64,000 nucleotides of DNA from Streptomyces sp. DG1A-41 (GCF_037055355.1 NZ_CP146350.1:310001-374000), one strand, 5' to 3'. Positions 33,558 through 42,319 are shown, numbered from the stretch's first letter. Numbers and translations: made by a program. The notes: generated by a model from the letters alone, not told the origin.

Positions 33558-35135
33558 TCAGTCGATCCGGCTTTCCAGCACCGCCATGGCCGCGTTGTGT
33601 CCCGGCACCCCGCTCACCCCGCCCCCGCGTACCGCGCCCGCCCCGCACAGCAGCACGTTCGCGTGCCGGGTCTCCACGCCCCAGCGGCCGGTGCCGTCCT
33701 GGGCATAGGGCCAGCTCAGCTCGCGGTGGAAGATGTTGCCGCCGGGCAGCCCGAGGTCCCGCTCCAAATCGAGCGGGGTCCGGGACTCGATGCAGGGCCG
33801 TCCGTCCGCGTCGGTGGCCAGACAGTCGGCGAGCGGTTCGGCCAGGTGGGCGTCGAGCTGGGCGAGTATCGACTTCAGCAGCTCCTCCCGTACGGCGTCG
33901 TTGTCCCGCTCGAACAGGCGGGCCGGGGTGTGCAGGCCGAAGAGGGTGAGCGTCTGGTAGCCCTGGTCGGCCAGGTCCGGGCCGAGGATCGTCGGGTCGG
34001 TGAGCGAGTGGCAGTAGATCTCGGAGGGCGGCGCGGCCGGCAGGTCACCGGCGGCGGCCTGGGCGTGGGCGGCGGCCAGCTGCTCGTAGCCCTCGGCGAT
34101 GTGGAAGGTGCCGGCGAACGCCTCGCGTGGGTCGACGGAGCTGTCGCGCAGCCGCGGCAGCCGAGTGAGCAGCATGTTCACCTTCAGCTGGGCGCCCTCG
34201 GCGGGGGCCGGTGGGATGTCGCCGGTCAGTTCCGCCAGGGCTTGCGGGGAGGCGTTCACCAGGACGTGCCGGGCGGCGACGGTGCCCTCGGCGTCAGCGG
34301 TGCGGTAGGTGACCTCGGCCGTGCTGCCGTCCGTGGCGACGCGCAGCGCCTCGTGGCCGGTGGCGAGGACGGCGCCCGCGGCGCGGGCAGCGTCGGCCAG
34401 GGCGTCGGTGAGGGCGCCCATGCCGCCGACCGGCACGTCCCAGTCGCCGGTGCCGCCGCCGATCACGTGGTAGAGGAAGCAGCGGTTCTGCTTCAGCGAC
34501 GGGTCGTGGGCGTCGGCGAAGGTGCCGATGAGCGCGTCGGTGAGGACCACGCCGCGCACCAGGTCGTCCGCGAAGCGCTCCTCGACGGCGACGCCGATCG
34601 GCTCCTCGAACAGCATGCGCCAGGCCTCCTCGTCGTCGAGGCGGCGGCGCAGCTCCTCGCGGGTGGGCAGCGGCTCGGTGAGGGTCGGGAAGACCCGCTG
34701 GGCGACGCGGCCGGTCATGCCGTAGAACTCCTGCCAGGCCCGGTACTCGCGGTCGGAGCCGGTGAGCCGGGCGAACGCCTCCCTGGTCCGCCGTTCACCG
34801 CCGCCGACCAGGAGCCCGGTGGGGCGGCCTTCGCGTTCGGCGGGCGTGTAGGAGGAGATGGTCCGGGCGCGGACCCGGAAGTCCAGGCCGAGATCCCGCA
34901 CGATCTTCTTCGGCAGCAGGCTGACCAGGTACGAGTAGCGCGACAGCCGGGCGTCGACCCCGGCGAAGGGCCGGGTGGACACCGCCGCGCCACCGGTGTG
35001 GTCCAGCCGCTCCAGCACCAGCACGCGGCAGCAGGCCCGGGCCAGGTAGGCGGCGGCGACCAGGCCGTTGTGGCCACCGCCGACGATGACGGCGTCGTAC
35101 GTCCGGTGTGCGCGGGGTCCCAGGGGTGCGGTCAT
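33558..35135 (-). CDS. Phytoene-desaturase-like FAD oxidoreductase
   Basis: A 525-residue flavoprotein. It has an N-terminal dinucleotide-binding motif (YDAVIVGGGHNGLVAAAYLARA with downstream ERLDHTGGAA) and the C-terminal FAD motif NVLLCGAGAVRGGGVSGVPGHNAA. It resembles the carotenoid isomerase/phytoene-dehydrogenase-like family (PYROXD2-like) rather than a true CrtI, because no carotenoid genes are near. The substrate is unknown. The start at 35135 (MTAPLGPRAHRTYDAVIV) has only a weak ribosome site. The open frame continues upstream through repeat DNA and should not be included. Confidence 0.85.
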   Translation of the reverse strand: MTAPLGPRAHRTYDAVIVGGGHNGLVAAAYLARACCRVLVLERLDHTGGAAVSTRPFAGVDARLSRYSYLVSLLPKKIVRDLGLDFRVRARTISSYTPAEREGRPTGLLVGGGERRTREAFARLTGSDREYRAWQEFYGMTGRVAQRVFPTLTEPLPTREELRRRLDDEEAWRMLFEEPIGVAVEERFADDLVRGVVLTDALIGTFADAHDPSLKQNRCFLYHVIGGGTGDWDVPVGGMGALTDALADAARAAGAVLATGHEALRVATDGSTAEVTYRTADAEGTVAARHVLVNASPQALAELTGDIPPAPAEGAQLKVNMLLTRLPRLRDSSVDPREAFAGTFHIAEGYEQLAAAHAQAAAGDLPAAPPSEIYCHSLTDPTILGPDLADQGYQTLTLFGLHTPARLFERDNDAVREELLKSILAQLDAHLAEPLADCLATDADGRPCIESRTPLDLERDLGLPGGNIFHRELSWPYAQDGTGRWGVETRHANVLLCGAGAVRGGGVSGVPGHNAAMAVLESRID

Positions 35136-35633
35136 GGTTCTTCGTAACACGGGGTGATCCAGCTCGGCCAGACGAACGGCGACCGGGCATCTCGACAGTG
35201 CGGCACGGCCCGGCGGACGCCTGCCGGCCGCTGCCTGCTGCCTGCTGCCTGCTGCCTGCTGCCTGCTGCCTGCTGCCTGCGCAGGGTTATCCCCACACCA
35301 CGCGCGCCACCAGCGGCGGGCGCCCGCTGCCCACTGCCCCGGCACACCGGCGCGCGTCACCGCTCGGCCAACGCGCGGTGCCCACGCACGACCGCCACCC
35401 GCCACACCACGGCCGTCACCACCCCGCCGACGCCCGCTCCCCCTACCCGGGCACCACCGCCACACCACGCCCGCCACCAGTGGCTTACGCCCGCTTCCCA
35501 GGCAACGCCGCTCCAGCACATCGCACGGGTCACCACCTGGCCAACGCGCCTGCCCGCGCACACGGCACGCCCGTCACCACCCCGCCGACACCCGCTCCCC
35601 ACGCACGGCCACCACCCGGCACAGCGCATCGCG
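35136..35633. other. Gene-free region filled with direct repeats
   Basis: A 498-base gap with no convincing gene. It contains a perfect heptanucleotide array (35231-35279) and six or seven degenerate units of about 57-60 bases (starting near 35296, 35355, 35414, 35471, 35527, 35572 and 35632). The core of the clearest units is CGTCACCACCCCGCCGACGC. The last unit overlaps the final codons and stop of the kinase gene. Confidence 0.8.
35231..35279. repeat. Heptanucleotide tandem repeat (CTGCCTG)x7
   Basis: Seven perfect copies of CTGCCTG lie about 95 bases upstream of the oxidoreductase start. A perfect 7-bp microsatellite is unusual in this genus and is probably length-variable. Confidence 0.95.
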
Positions 35634-37862
35634 TCACCCCCCGGCCGACGCCCGCTGCCCGCGCAGGGCCGCCACCCTCCGGTACAGGGCCACGGCCTCG
35701 TCGCTGCGGCCCAGCTGCTGGAGGCAATGCGCTTCGTCATTGCGGCTGGCGAGGGTGTCGGGGTGGTCCGCGCCGAGGACGCGTTCGCGGGCGGCGGCCA
35801 CCCGGCGGTACTCGGTGAGCGCCTCGGCCCAGCGGCCCAGCCAGCCGAGGCCCACGGCGACCTCGCGGCGGCTGACCAGGGTGTCCGGATGGTCGGGGCC
35901 GAGGACCCGCTCGCGGACGGCGCTCACGTCGCGGGACTCGGCGAGGGCCTCCTCCCAGCGGCCGAGCCGGCCGAGGTTGACGCAGCGGCCGTGGCGGGCG
36001 CGCAGGGTTTCGGGGTGCGTGGGGCCCTGGACCCGGGTGCGGTCCTCGGCCAGGGCGCTGTAGAAATCCAGGGCCTCCGCGCTGCGGCCGAGGCGGCCCA
36101 GGCTGATGCCGATCTCGTGGCGGGCGGCGAGGGTGTCGGGGTGGTCGGGGCCGAGGGCACCACTGCGGGCCTCGGCGACCTCGCGGTAGGTCTCCAGGGC
36201 CTCGGCCCAGCGGCCCAGCTGGCCGAGTGCGTAGGCGACCTCGTAGCGGGTGACCAGGGTGTCGGGGTGGTCCGGGCCGAGCACCCGGGCACGGGCGGCG
36301 GCCACCTCGCGGGCCATGCGGCAGGAGTCCTCCAGGCGGCCGAGGCGGCTGAGGTTGAAGGCGAGGTTGTGCCGGCAGCGCAGGGTGTCCGGGTGGTCCG
36401 GCCCCATGGTGCGCTCCCGGGCGGTGAGCACCGACGTGTACACCCGGTGGGCGTCGAAGGGCCGGCCGAGCTGGCCGAGCACGTAGGCCATCTCCTGGCG
36501 GGCCGCGAGTGTGTCGGGGTGGTCGGCGCCGAGCGTGCGGATCCTGGCCTCGGCGACGTGCTTGTACTCGCGCAGGGCGTCCGGGGCGCGGCCGGTGCGG
36601 CTGAGGGTGAAGGCGACCTCGTAGCGACTGGTGAGGGTGTCCGGGTGGTCGGGGCCGAGGAGGTGCGCGCGTTCGGCGGCGACCGCCCGGTGCACCTCCC
36701 CCGCCTCCGCCCAGCGGCCGAGCCGGCCGAGGCTCAGGCCCGCGTTGTGCCGGCCGGCCAGGGCGGTCAGGACCTCCGGGGACGGCGCGGGCCGCTCCTC
36801 GGGGGCGGGTTCCTCGACGGGGCCGGTGGCGGGCCGCGCGATCCACTCGCCGGACAGGCCGGCCGCCGGGTCCGGCGGCGTGGTCCGCAGTCCGGCGCCT
36901 GCCGCCTTGTGGCCGGTGGTCATGCCGTGGGTCCAGGACGGCAGCCGGCCCGCGTGCGCCATCGCGCCGGGAGCGGGCCGGGCCGCCACGACGGTCGGCA
37001 CGTACGCGGGCGCGGCCCGGTGCGCGCTGATCCGGCGGGCCAGCTCGCGGGCGTCGCCGGGCCGTTCGTCGGGTTCCTTGGCGAGCAGGTCCAGGATGAC
37101 CCGCTCGAGGTATCCGGGCAGTTCGGGGCGGTGCTCGCGCGGCGGGCGGGGCGGGGTGTCGCGGTGGCCGACGAGGATCGCCCAGGCGTCGTCGAGGTCG
37201 AACGGCGGTACGCCGGTGGCGATCTCGTACAGCACGCAGCCGAACGAGTACAGGTCGCTGCGCTGGTCGACCTCGGTGCCGCCGATCTGCTCCGGGGACA
37301 TGTAGTGCGGGGTGCCCATGGCGATGCCGGTGCCGGTCAGCCGGGAGGTGAAGCCGATGTCGTGGCCGAGGCGTGCGATGCCGAAGTCGCAGATCTTCAC
37401 CGTGCCGTCGCCGATCCGCACGATGTTTGCGGGCTTCAGATCGCGGTGCACGATGCCCTGTTCGTGGCAGTAGGCGAGGGCGGCGGCGACCTGCTCGGCG
37501 ATCTCCACGACGTCCGCGACCGGCAGCGGGTGCTGCTTGTTGTCCTCCAGGAGCTGGCTGAGGTTGCGGCCGTCCAGCAGTTCCATGACGAGGTAGAGGA
37601 CGCCGTCGGACTCGCCGAAGTCGTGCACGACGGTGATGCCGCGGTGCTGGAGCGCGGCGGCCACCCGGGCCTCCCGGCGGAACCGTTCCCGCAGCACGCG
37701 GGTGAACGCGTGGTCGTGGTTCGGGCCCAGCGGTTTGAGGCACTTGACGGCGACGTGCAGGCCCAGGGACTCGTCCCGCGCCCGCCACACCTCGCCCATG
37801 CCGCCGCGCCCGATCAGGTCGAGCAGCCGGTACCGGCCGTGGATCAGCCTGGTCTCCCCCAT
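35634..37862 (-). CDS. Ser/Thr protein kinase with C-terminal TPR-type repeats
   Basis: A 742-residue Hanks-type kinase. The kinase domain (about 10-275) has GRGGMGEVWRA, the ATP-binding Lys40, VHRDLKPAN (Asp141), CDFG (159-161) and MSPEQIGG in place of APE. A Pro/Ala linker (280-365) follows. Then come nine repeats of about 42 residues, with eight copies of the joint motif GPDHPDTL (variants GADHPDTL and GPTHPETL), as in TPR proteins of NB-ARC regulators. No transmembrane helix is evident. It probably phosphorylates regulatory partners bound by the repeats. ATG 37862 lies inside the 3' end of the upstream MpaB gene (19-base overlap). The stop lies within a DNA repeat that continues downstream. 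Confidence 0.9.
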   Translation of the reverse strand: MGETRLIHGRYRLLDLIGRGGMGEVWRARDESLGLHVAVKCLKPLGPNHDHAFTRVLRERFRREARVAAALQHRGITVVHDFGESDGVLYLVMELLDGRNLSQLLEDNKQHPLPVADVVEIAEQVAAALAYCHEQGIVHRDLKPANIVRIGDGTVKICDFGIARLGHDIGFTSRLTGTGIAMGTPHYMSPEQIGGTEVDQRSDLYSFGCVLYEIATGVPPFDLDDAWAILVGHRDTPPRPPREHRPELPGYLERVILDLLAKEPDERPGDARELARRISAHRAAPAYVPTVVAARPAPGAMAHAGRLPSWTHGMTTGHKAAGAGLRTTPPDPAAGLSGEWIARPATGPVEEPAPEERPAPSPEVLTALAGRHNAGLSLGRLGRWAEAGEVHRAVAAERAHLLGPDHPDTLTSRYEVAFTLSRTGRAPDALREYKHVAEARIRTLGADHPDTLAARQEMAYVLGQLGRPFDAHRVYTSVLTARERTMGPDHPDTLRCRHNLAFNLSRLGRLEDSCRMAREVAAARARVLGPDHPDTLVTRYEVAYALGQLGRWAEALETYREVAEARSGALGPDHPDTLAARHEIGISLGRLGRSAEALDFYSALAEDRTRVQGPTHPETLRARHGRCVNLGRLGRWEEALAESRDVSAVRERVLGPDHPDTLVSRREVAVGLGWLGRWAEALTEYRRVAAARERVLGADHPDTLASRNDEAHCLQQLGRSDEAVALYRRVAALRGQRASAGG

Positions 37863-38776
37863 CTCGCGCGACGCTCCCCCCGGTAGCTGTTCGCCCGCCC
37901 CTCCCCTGGCCCACCCAGTATGGCGGCCTGTCGTCCGAGTTTGTACGGCGCCGGACGCGCCTCCGGGCCGAGCCTCGCCATGGCGCGCAGGATGTGTTTG
38001 GGCGGGAGTTGCCACCGCACACGTGCGGGAACGCGGCGCAGCAGGAGGCCGGTGAGACGCAGTTGCCGGGTGACGGTGGCGGGTGCGGGGGCCGGTCTGC
38101 CGTACAGCTCGTGGGCGTACGGAGGCAGGGAGGCGTACGCCAGTTGTGCCACGCGCCGCCACAGCACCTCGCGCAACGGTACGAGAAGGGGATGCGTCGG
38201 CGGGCGGAGCAGGAAGTCGTCCACCTCGCGCGCCTCGGGTCCGGCGGCCAGTTCGGGGCGCACTTTCTCGAAGTACGCCGCCAGTTCGGCCCTGTCGGCG
38301 GGCACGGCGGCGGGGTCGAGGCCCACCAGGCGTGCGCTCTCCCGGTGTTCGGCGACGTAGCGGTCGGCCTCGGCGTCGGTGAGCCGGAACCCGGACCTGC
38401 GCAGGACGTCCAGGTAGGAGTCGATCTCGGCGCAGTGCACCCAGAGAAGCAGACCGGGTTCGTCGACGCCGTAGCGCTCGCCGGTGTCCGGGTCGGTCGC
38501 CGTCAGCATGCTGTGGATCTTCCGGACGCGGGCGCCCGCCCGCTCGGCGGCCTCCGTGGTGCCGTACGTCGCCGTGCCGACGAAGTTCGCGGTGCGCATC
38601 AGGCGGCCCCAGGCGTCACGCCGGAAGTCGGAGTTCTGCCTGACGCCGCGTACGGCGCGGGGGTGCAGGGCCTGGAGGTAGAGCGCCCGGATGCCGGCGA
38701 TCCACATCATGGGGTCACCGTGCAGCTGCCAGGTCACCGAACTGGGGCCGAACAGCCCGGGGTCCGCGCCGGTCAT
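37844..38776 (-). CDS. MpaB/latex-clearing-type oxygenase (DUF2236)
   Basis: A 310-residue protein of the MpaB/Lcp-like, haem-associated oxygenase family. Recognisable blocks are DPMMWIAGIRALYLQALHPRAVRG near the start, RRDAWGRLMRTANFVGTATYG, and LLLWVHCAEIDSYL, where His is the likely haem ligand, plus the C-terminal LPPKHILRAMARLGP. The substrate is unknown; relatives act on rubber or have mycophenolic acid biosynthetic roles. ATG 38776 follows a strong GGAGGTGA site. Its 3' end overlaps the kinase start, so the two are probably co-expressed. Confidence 0.87.
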   Translation of the reverse strand: MTGADPGLFGPSSVTWQLHGDPMMWIAGIRALYLQALHPRAVRGVRQNSDFRRDAWGRLMRTANFVGTATYGTTEAAERAGARVRKIHSMLTATDPDTGERYGVDEPGLLLWVHCAEIDSYLDVLRRSGFRLTDAEADRYVAEHRESARLVGLDPAAVPADRAELAAYFEKVRPELAAGPEAREVDDFLLRPPTHPLLVPLREVLWRRVAQLAYASLPPYAHELYGRPAPAPATVTRQLRLTGLLLRRVPARVRWQLPPKHILRAMARLGPEARPAPYKLGRQAAILGGPGEGRANSYRGERRARWGRPG

Positions 38777-38891
38777 GCGACTCACCTCCGTCCGGCGCCC
38801 ACGATGACACAGTTCGAACAATCGGTCGATACCGCCGGGTTCGCCAACCCCCGCCGTCCGATTGTTGAGATTTAATCCACCCCGTTCGAGA

Positions 38892-38910
38892 TTTGGTAAG
38901 GCTCTCCTTA
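38892..38910 (+). promoter_or_regulatory. Candidate iron box (IdeR/DmdR-type) in the ABC importer promoter
   Basis: The 19-mer TTTGGTAAGGCTCTCCTTA matches the iron-box consensus (TTAGGTTAGGCTAACCTAA) at 13 of 19 positions and keeps the AGGCT and CCT cores. It lies between a plausible -35 (TTCGAG, 38885-38890) and -10 (TATATG, 38909-38914), spaced 18, which is an ideal position for repression. Confidence 0.6.
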
Positions 38911-38983
38911 TATGCTGACGCCGCCGATCAAGCCCCCCACCGGGCCGCTGCGGCCTGCCCGACCTCCGCACGACAGGACTCAC

Positions 38984-40507
38984 ATGCGCACCACCTCCCG
39001 CGGTCTCATAGCGGCGCTCACTCTCACCCCTCTGCTGGCCGGCTGCTTCGCACCGAGCGACAGCGGCGACGGCACGGGGGCCGGAGCGAATTCGGGCGGT
39101 CGGCTGCGGGTCGCGCTCGCCGTGCCGCCGGTGCAGGCGCTGTCCCCGTACAGCAACGACGCCACCGTGCTGAGCAAGCTGTCCGTCGCCGAGGGCCTGA
39201 CCGCCCTCGACCGCGACGGCACGGCCAAGCCCGCGCTGGCGAAGTCCTGGAAGCAGGACGACGACACCACCTGGACCTTCGAACTGCGCAAGGCCGAGTT
39301 CCAGGACGGCACCCGGCTCACCGCCCAGTCCGTGGTCAACGCCCTCGACCACGCCGGGCAGGCCAAGCCCAAGCCCCGCGTGCTGAGCGACGTGGCCCTC
39401 ACCGCCAAGGCCGAGGACGCCGACACGGTCACCCTCACCACCAAGTCCCCCGACCCCGTGCTGCCGCTGCGGCTGGCCAGTCCCGCGCTGGCGATCCTGT
39501 CGGCGAAGGCGTACGGCAAGGACGGCGCCGTCAGCCCGGTCGGCACCGGCACCGGCCCGTTCGAGATCACCCGGCTCAGCGGCAAGACCAAGGCGAAACT
39601 CGACCGCTTCGACGGCTACTGGGGCGGCAAGGCGAAGGCGCCCGGCATCGACGTGAGCTGGATCGCGGACGGCACCGCCCGCGCCAACGCGCTGCGCGGC
39701 GGCGAGGCCGACATCGCCGAGTGGATCCCCACCGCCCAGGCGAAGCTGCTCGACAAGGACACCCGGCACGAGGTGCCCTCCGTGCGCACCGACAGCCTGA
39801 TCCTCAACACCGGCAGCGGCCTGTTCACCGACGCCCGTCTGCGCGCGGCCGCCCGGAAGGCCGTCGACGGTTCCGCCCTGGTCGACTCCGTTTTCGGCGG
39901 GTACGCCGACCCCGCGCAGGGCCTGTTCGGTCCCGCAGTGCCGTGGGCCGCCGACAAGCGGGTGGCCGTGACCGGCCGCGCCGAGGCCGACACCGCCGCC
40001 CAGGTGAAGGCCGCGACCAAGGGCAGGACGCTGCGGCTGGCCACCTACACCAACCGGGCCGAGCTTCCCGAGGCCGCCACCGTGCTCCAGCAGCAGCTGG
40101 AGAAGGCCGGGTTCACCGTGAAGCAGGACGTGCGCGAGTACACGCAGATGGAGGGCGACCTCCTCGCCGGGAAGTACGACGCCCTCGTCTTCTCGCGGGT
40201 GACGCTCCTCGACACCGGTGACGCGGTCGACTACCTCGCCAGCGACTTCACCAGCGAGGGCGTCTACAACATCGCCGGGCTGAAGGACGGCGCGGTGGAC
40301 AAGGCCATCCGGGCCGCCGCCGCGGAGCGCGACACGGAACGCCGCCAGGAGAAGATCATGCGGGCGGAGGCGGAGATCCTGCGCACCGACGCCGTCGTTC
40401 CGCTGGTCCACGAGCAGGCGGTGCAGGGCATCGCCACCGGTGTCGAGGGCGTGATCCTCGACCCGCGCGAGCGCTCTCTCGTCGACCTCGACACGCACAT
40501 CGGGTAG
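38984..40507 (+). CDS. ABC importer substrate-binding lipoprotein (peptide/nickel/opine family)
   Basis: A 507-residue SBP_bac_5-family lipoprotein. The signal ends in the lipobox LLAGC with Cys21. The mature part has LRVALAVPPVQALSPYSNDATVLSKLSVAEGLTALD, DTTWTFELRKAEFQDGTRLTAQSVVNAL and FDGYWGGKAKAPGIDVSWIADGTARANALRGGEADIAEW, as in DppA, NikA and CntA. It would deliver a peptide, metal or metallophore complex to the fused permease that follows 3 bases later. Candidate iron control points to metal or metallophore uptake. ATG 38984 is chosen because the lipoprotein signal begins there; the ribosome site is weak. Confidence 0.9.
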   Translation: MRTTSRGLIAALTLTPLLAGCFAPSDSGDGTGAGANSGGRLRVALAVPPVQALSPYSNDATVLSKLSVAEGLTALDRDGTAKPALAKSWKQDDDTTWTFELRKAEFQDGTRLTAQSVVNALDHAGQAKPKPRVLSDVALTAKAEDADTVTLTTKSPDPVLPLRLASPALAILSAKAYGKDGAVSPVGTGTGPFEITRLSGKTKAKLDRFDGYWGGKAKAPGIDVSWIADGTARANALRGGEADIAEWIPTAQAKLLDKDTRHEVPSVRTDSLILNTGSGLFTDARLRAAARKAVDGSALVDSVFGGYADPAQGLFGPAVPWAADKRVAVTGRAEADTAAQVKAATKGRTLRLATYTNRAELPEAATVLQQQLEKAGFTVKQDVREYTQMEGDLLAGKYDALVFSRVTLLDTGDAVDYLASDFTSEGVYNIAGLKDGAVDKAIRAAAAERDTERRQEKIMRAEAEILRTDAVVPLVHEQAVQGIATGVEGVILDPRERSLVDLDTHIG

Positions 40508-40510
40508 CGC

Positions 40511-42265
40511 ATGAGCATCGCCCACGCCCCCGCCGCCCGCCCGTCCCTCTGGCCGGCGGCGGCCGGCCGTCTGCTCGCCGGAGCCGCGCTGCTCGGCGCG
40601 GTGGCGCTGCTGCCGTGGCTGACCGGCGCGGATCCGGCCCGCACGGTGCTGCGGGCCCGCTCTGCCGACCAGAACCCGACAGCCGCGGAACTGGCCGCCG
40701 TACGGGAGCAATTGGGGCTGGACGAGGGGCCGCTCCCGCATCTCGCGCACTGGCTGGGCGGCCTGCCGCGCGGGGACGCGGGCGTCTCGTGGGTCTCCGG
40801 CGAACCGATCATGCCGCAGGTGGGGACCGCCCTGTCGGTCTCGCTGACGCTGATGCTGGGCGCGCTCGTGGTGACCGCCCTGGTGGCCGCGCTGGTGTGT
40901 GCCGGCACCGTGTTCCTCGGCTCCCGGCGCCGACTGCGGCAGGACCGGACGGGCACCACTGCCGCCGTGCTGGCCGCGCTGCCGAAGTTCCTGCTCGCCT
41001 CGCTGCTGGCCACCGTGTGCGGGGTCTGGTGGGGGTGGTTCCCGTCCAGCGGCTGGGAGGGGCCGCTGTCGATGGTGCTGCCCTCGCTCGCCCTCGGCAT
41101 CCCGTCGGGCGCGATGCTCGGCGGGCTGCTCGACCAGGCGCTGCCCGCCGCCTTCCACGAACCGTGGGCGCGCACGGCGTACGCCGTCGGGCTCCCGCCC
41201 GGCAACATCGCCCGCAACGCGCTGCGCCGCGCCCTGCCCGGCATGCTGCCGCAGGTGCTGCCGACCGTCGTGGCCCTCGTCGGCGGCGCGGTAGCGGTGG
41301 AGAAGATCTTCAACATCCCCGGGCTCGGCCGGCTCGCCCTGGAGGCCGCCGTCGCGCAGGACCTTCCGGTGCTCCAGACCGCGACCCTGGCGCTGGTCCT
41401 GCTCGGCGTGGGCGCCGGCATCCTGATCCGGGCCCTGCGCCACGCGCTCCTCGGCCGCCCCCTGCGCGACGGCGCCCTGCCGGCCCTGCACCGGCCCCCG
41501 CTCATCCCGCCGCGCTCCCTGCGCTGGATCACCGCGGCCTGTTCGGTGGCCCTGCTCGCCCTTGTCACGGCGGGCCTCCTGCGCGACCCCTTGCAGGTCG
41601 ACACGGCGGCGCGGCTGGTGTCCCCCTCCCTCGAACACCCCCTGGGCACGGACGCGCTGGGCCGGGATCTGCTGGCCCGGCTGGGCCACGGGGCGCTGCG
41701 CACGGCCGGTGTCGCCTTCGCCGTGACGGCGGTCAGCGCGGTCACCGGGCTCCTGCTGGGCATGGCACCGCGGGCGAGCGCCGGTCCGACGGAGGTCGTG
41801 TCGACCCTGCCCGCGGTCCTCTCCGGACTGCTGATCGCGGGCGTGACCGGGCCGACGGTGTGGGGCGCGGCGATCGCGGTCTGCGTGGTCGGCTGGAGCC
41901 CGTACGCCGCCCAGACCGCGGCGCTGCTCGAACAGGAACGCGCGAGCGGTCACATCGCCGCGTCCGTCGCGCTCGGCGCGGGACGGCTGCACCTGCTGCG
42001 CCACCACCTCCTCCCCGCCGTCCTGCCGGCCCTCCTCCGCAACGCCCTGCTGCGGCTGCCGACCACCGTCCTGGTCCTGGCCTCGCTCGGCTTCCTGGGC
42101 CTCGGCGAACAGCCGCCCACCCCCGAGTGGGGCCGGCTCCTGTCGGAGAACCAGCCGTACGCCGAACTCGCCCCCTGGACGGTGCTCGGTCCGGCCGCCG
42201 CGCTGGTGGTGCTCTCCGTGCTGGCGGTGACGGGCAGCGCGCTGGGACGCGAGAAGGGCGAGTAG
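40511..42265 (+). CDS. Fused DppB-DppC-type ABC permease
   Basis: A 584-residue membrane protein combining two permeases that are usually separate. Residues 1-320 are DppB-like: a long periplasmic loop with LGLDEGPLPHLAHWLGGLPRGDAGVSW and the EAA loop AVGLPPGNIARNALRRALPG. Residues 330-584 are DppC-like: LEHPLGTDALGRDLLARLGHGALRT, and the EAA loop ALGAGRLHLLRHHLLPAVLP followed by LGFLGLGEQPPTPEWG. The fusion would form both halves of the channel. No ATPase gene adjoins, so the ATP-binding subunits must be encoded elsewhere. The gene ends inside a perfect long palindrome. Confidence 0.9.
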   Translation: MSIAHAPAARPSLWPAAAGRLLAGAALLGAVALLPWLTGADPARTVLRARSADQNPTAAELAAVREQLGLDEGPLPHLAHWLGGLPRGDAGVSWVSGEPIMPQVGTALSVSLTLMLGALVVTALVAALVCAGTVFLGSRRRLRQDRTGTTAAVLAALPKFLLASLLATVCGVWWGWFPSSGWEGPLSMVLPSLALGIPSGAMLGGLLDQALPAAFHEPWARTAYAVGLPPGNIARNALRRALPGMLPQVLPTVVALVGGAVAVEKIFNIPGLGRLALEAAVAQDLPVLQTATLALVLLGVGAGILIRALRHALLGRPLRDGALPALHRPPLIPPRSLRWITAACSVALLALVTAGLLRDPLQVDTAARLVSPSLEHPLGTDALGRDLLARLGHGALRTAGVAFAVTAVSAVTGLLLGMAPRASAGPTEVVSTLPAVLSGLLIAGVTGPTVWGAAIAVCVVGWSPYAAQTAALLEQERASGHIAASVALGAGRLHLLRHHLLPAVLPALLRNALLRLPTTVLVLASLGFLGLGEQPPTPEWGRLLSENQPYAELAPWTVLGPAAALVVLSVLAVTGSALGREKGE

Positions 42266-42319
42266 CAGGCGCCCCGGCCCGTGGAGTCCACGGGCCGGGG
42301 CGCCTGCTACTCGCCCTTC
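42253..42319. terminator. Perfect 32-bp-arm palindrome between convergent genes
   Basis: Two perfectly complementary 32-base arms (42253-42284 and 42288-42319) are separated by only AGT. The structure contains the permease stop codon and reaches the stop codon of the convergent dehydrogenase. In RNA it is a very stable hairpin on either strand and should terminate both operons. The arms mirror the last codons of the permease gene, suggesting an inverted duplication. Confidence 0.9.

Noticed and set aside
33558..35135. Carotenoid phytoene desaturase (crtI) of a pigment cluster
   Set aside because: No crtE, crtB or other carotenoid genes in the window; the sequence fits the broader PYROXD2-like group.
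35231..35633. CRISPR or attachment-site reading of the repeat-rich gap
   Set aside because: Units are degenerate with no unique spacers; no integrase, cas or tRNA gene is near.
38777..42007. Upstream extension of the MpaB frame to more than 1300 codons on the minus strand
   Set aside because: The extension is antisense to the ABC importer genes; homology and a strong GGAGGTGA site place the real start at 38776.
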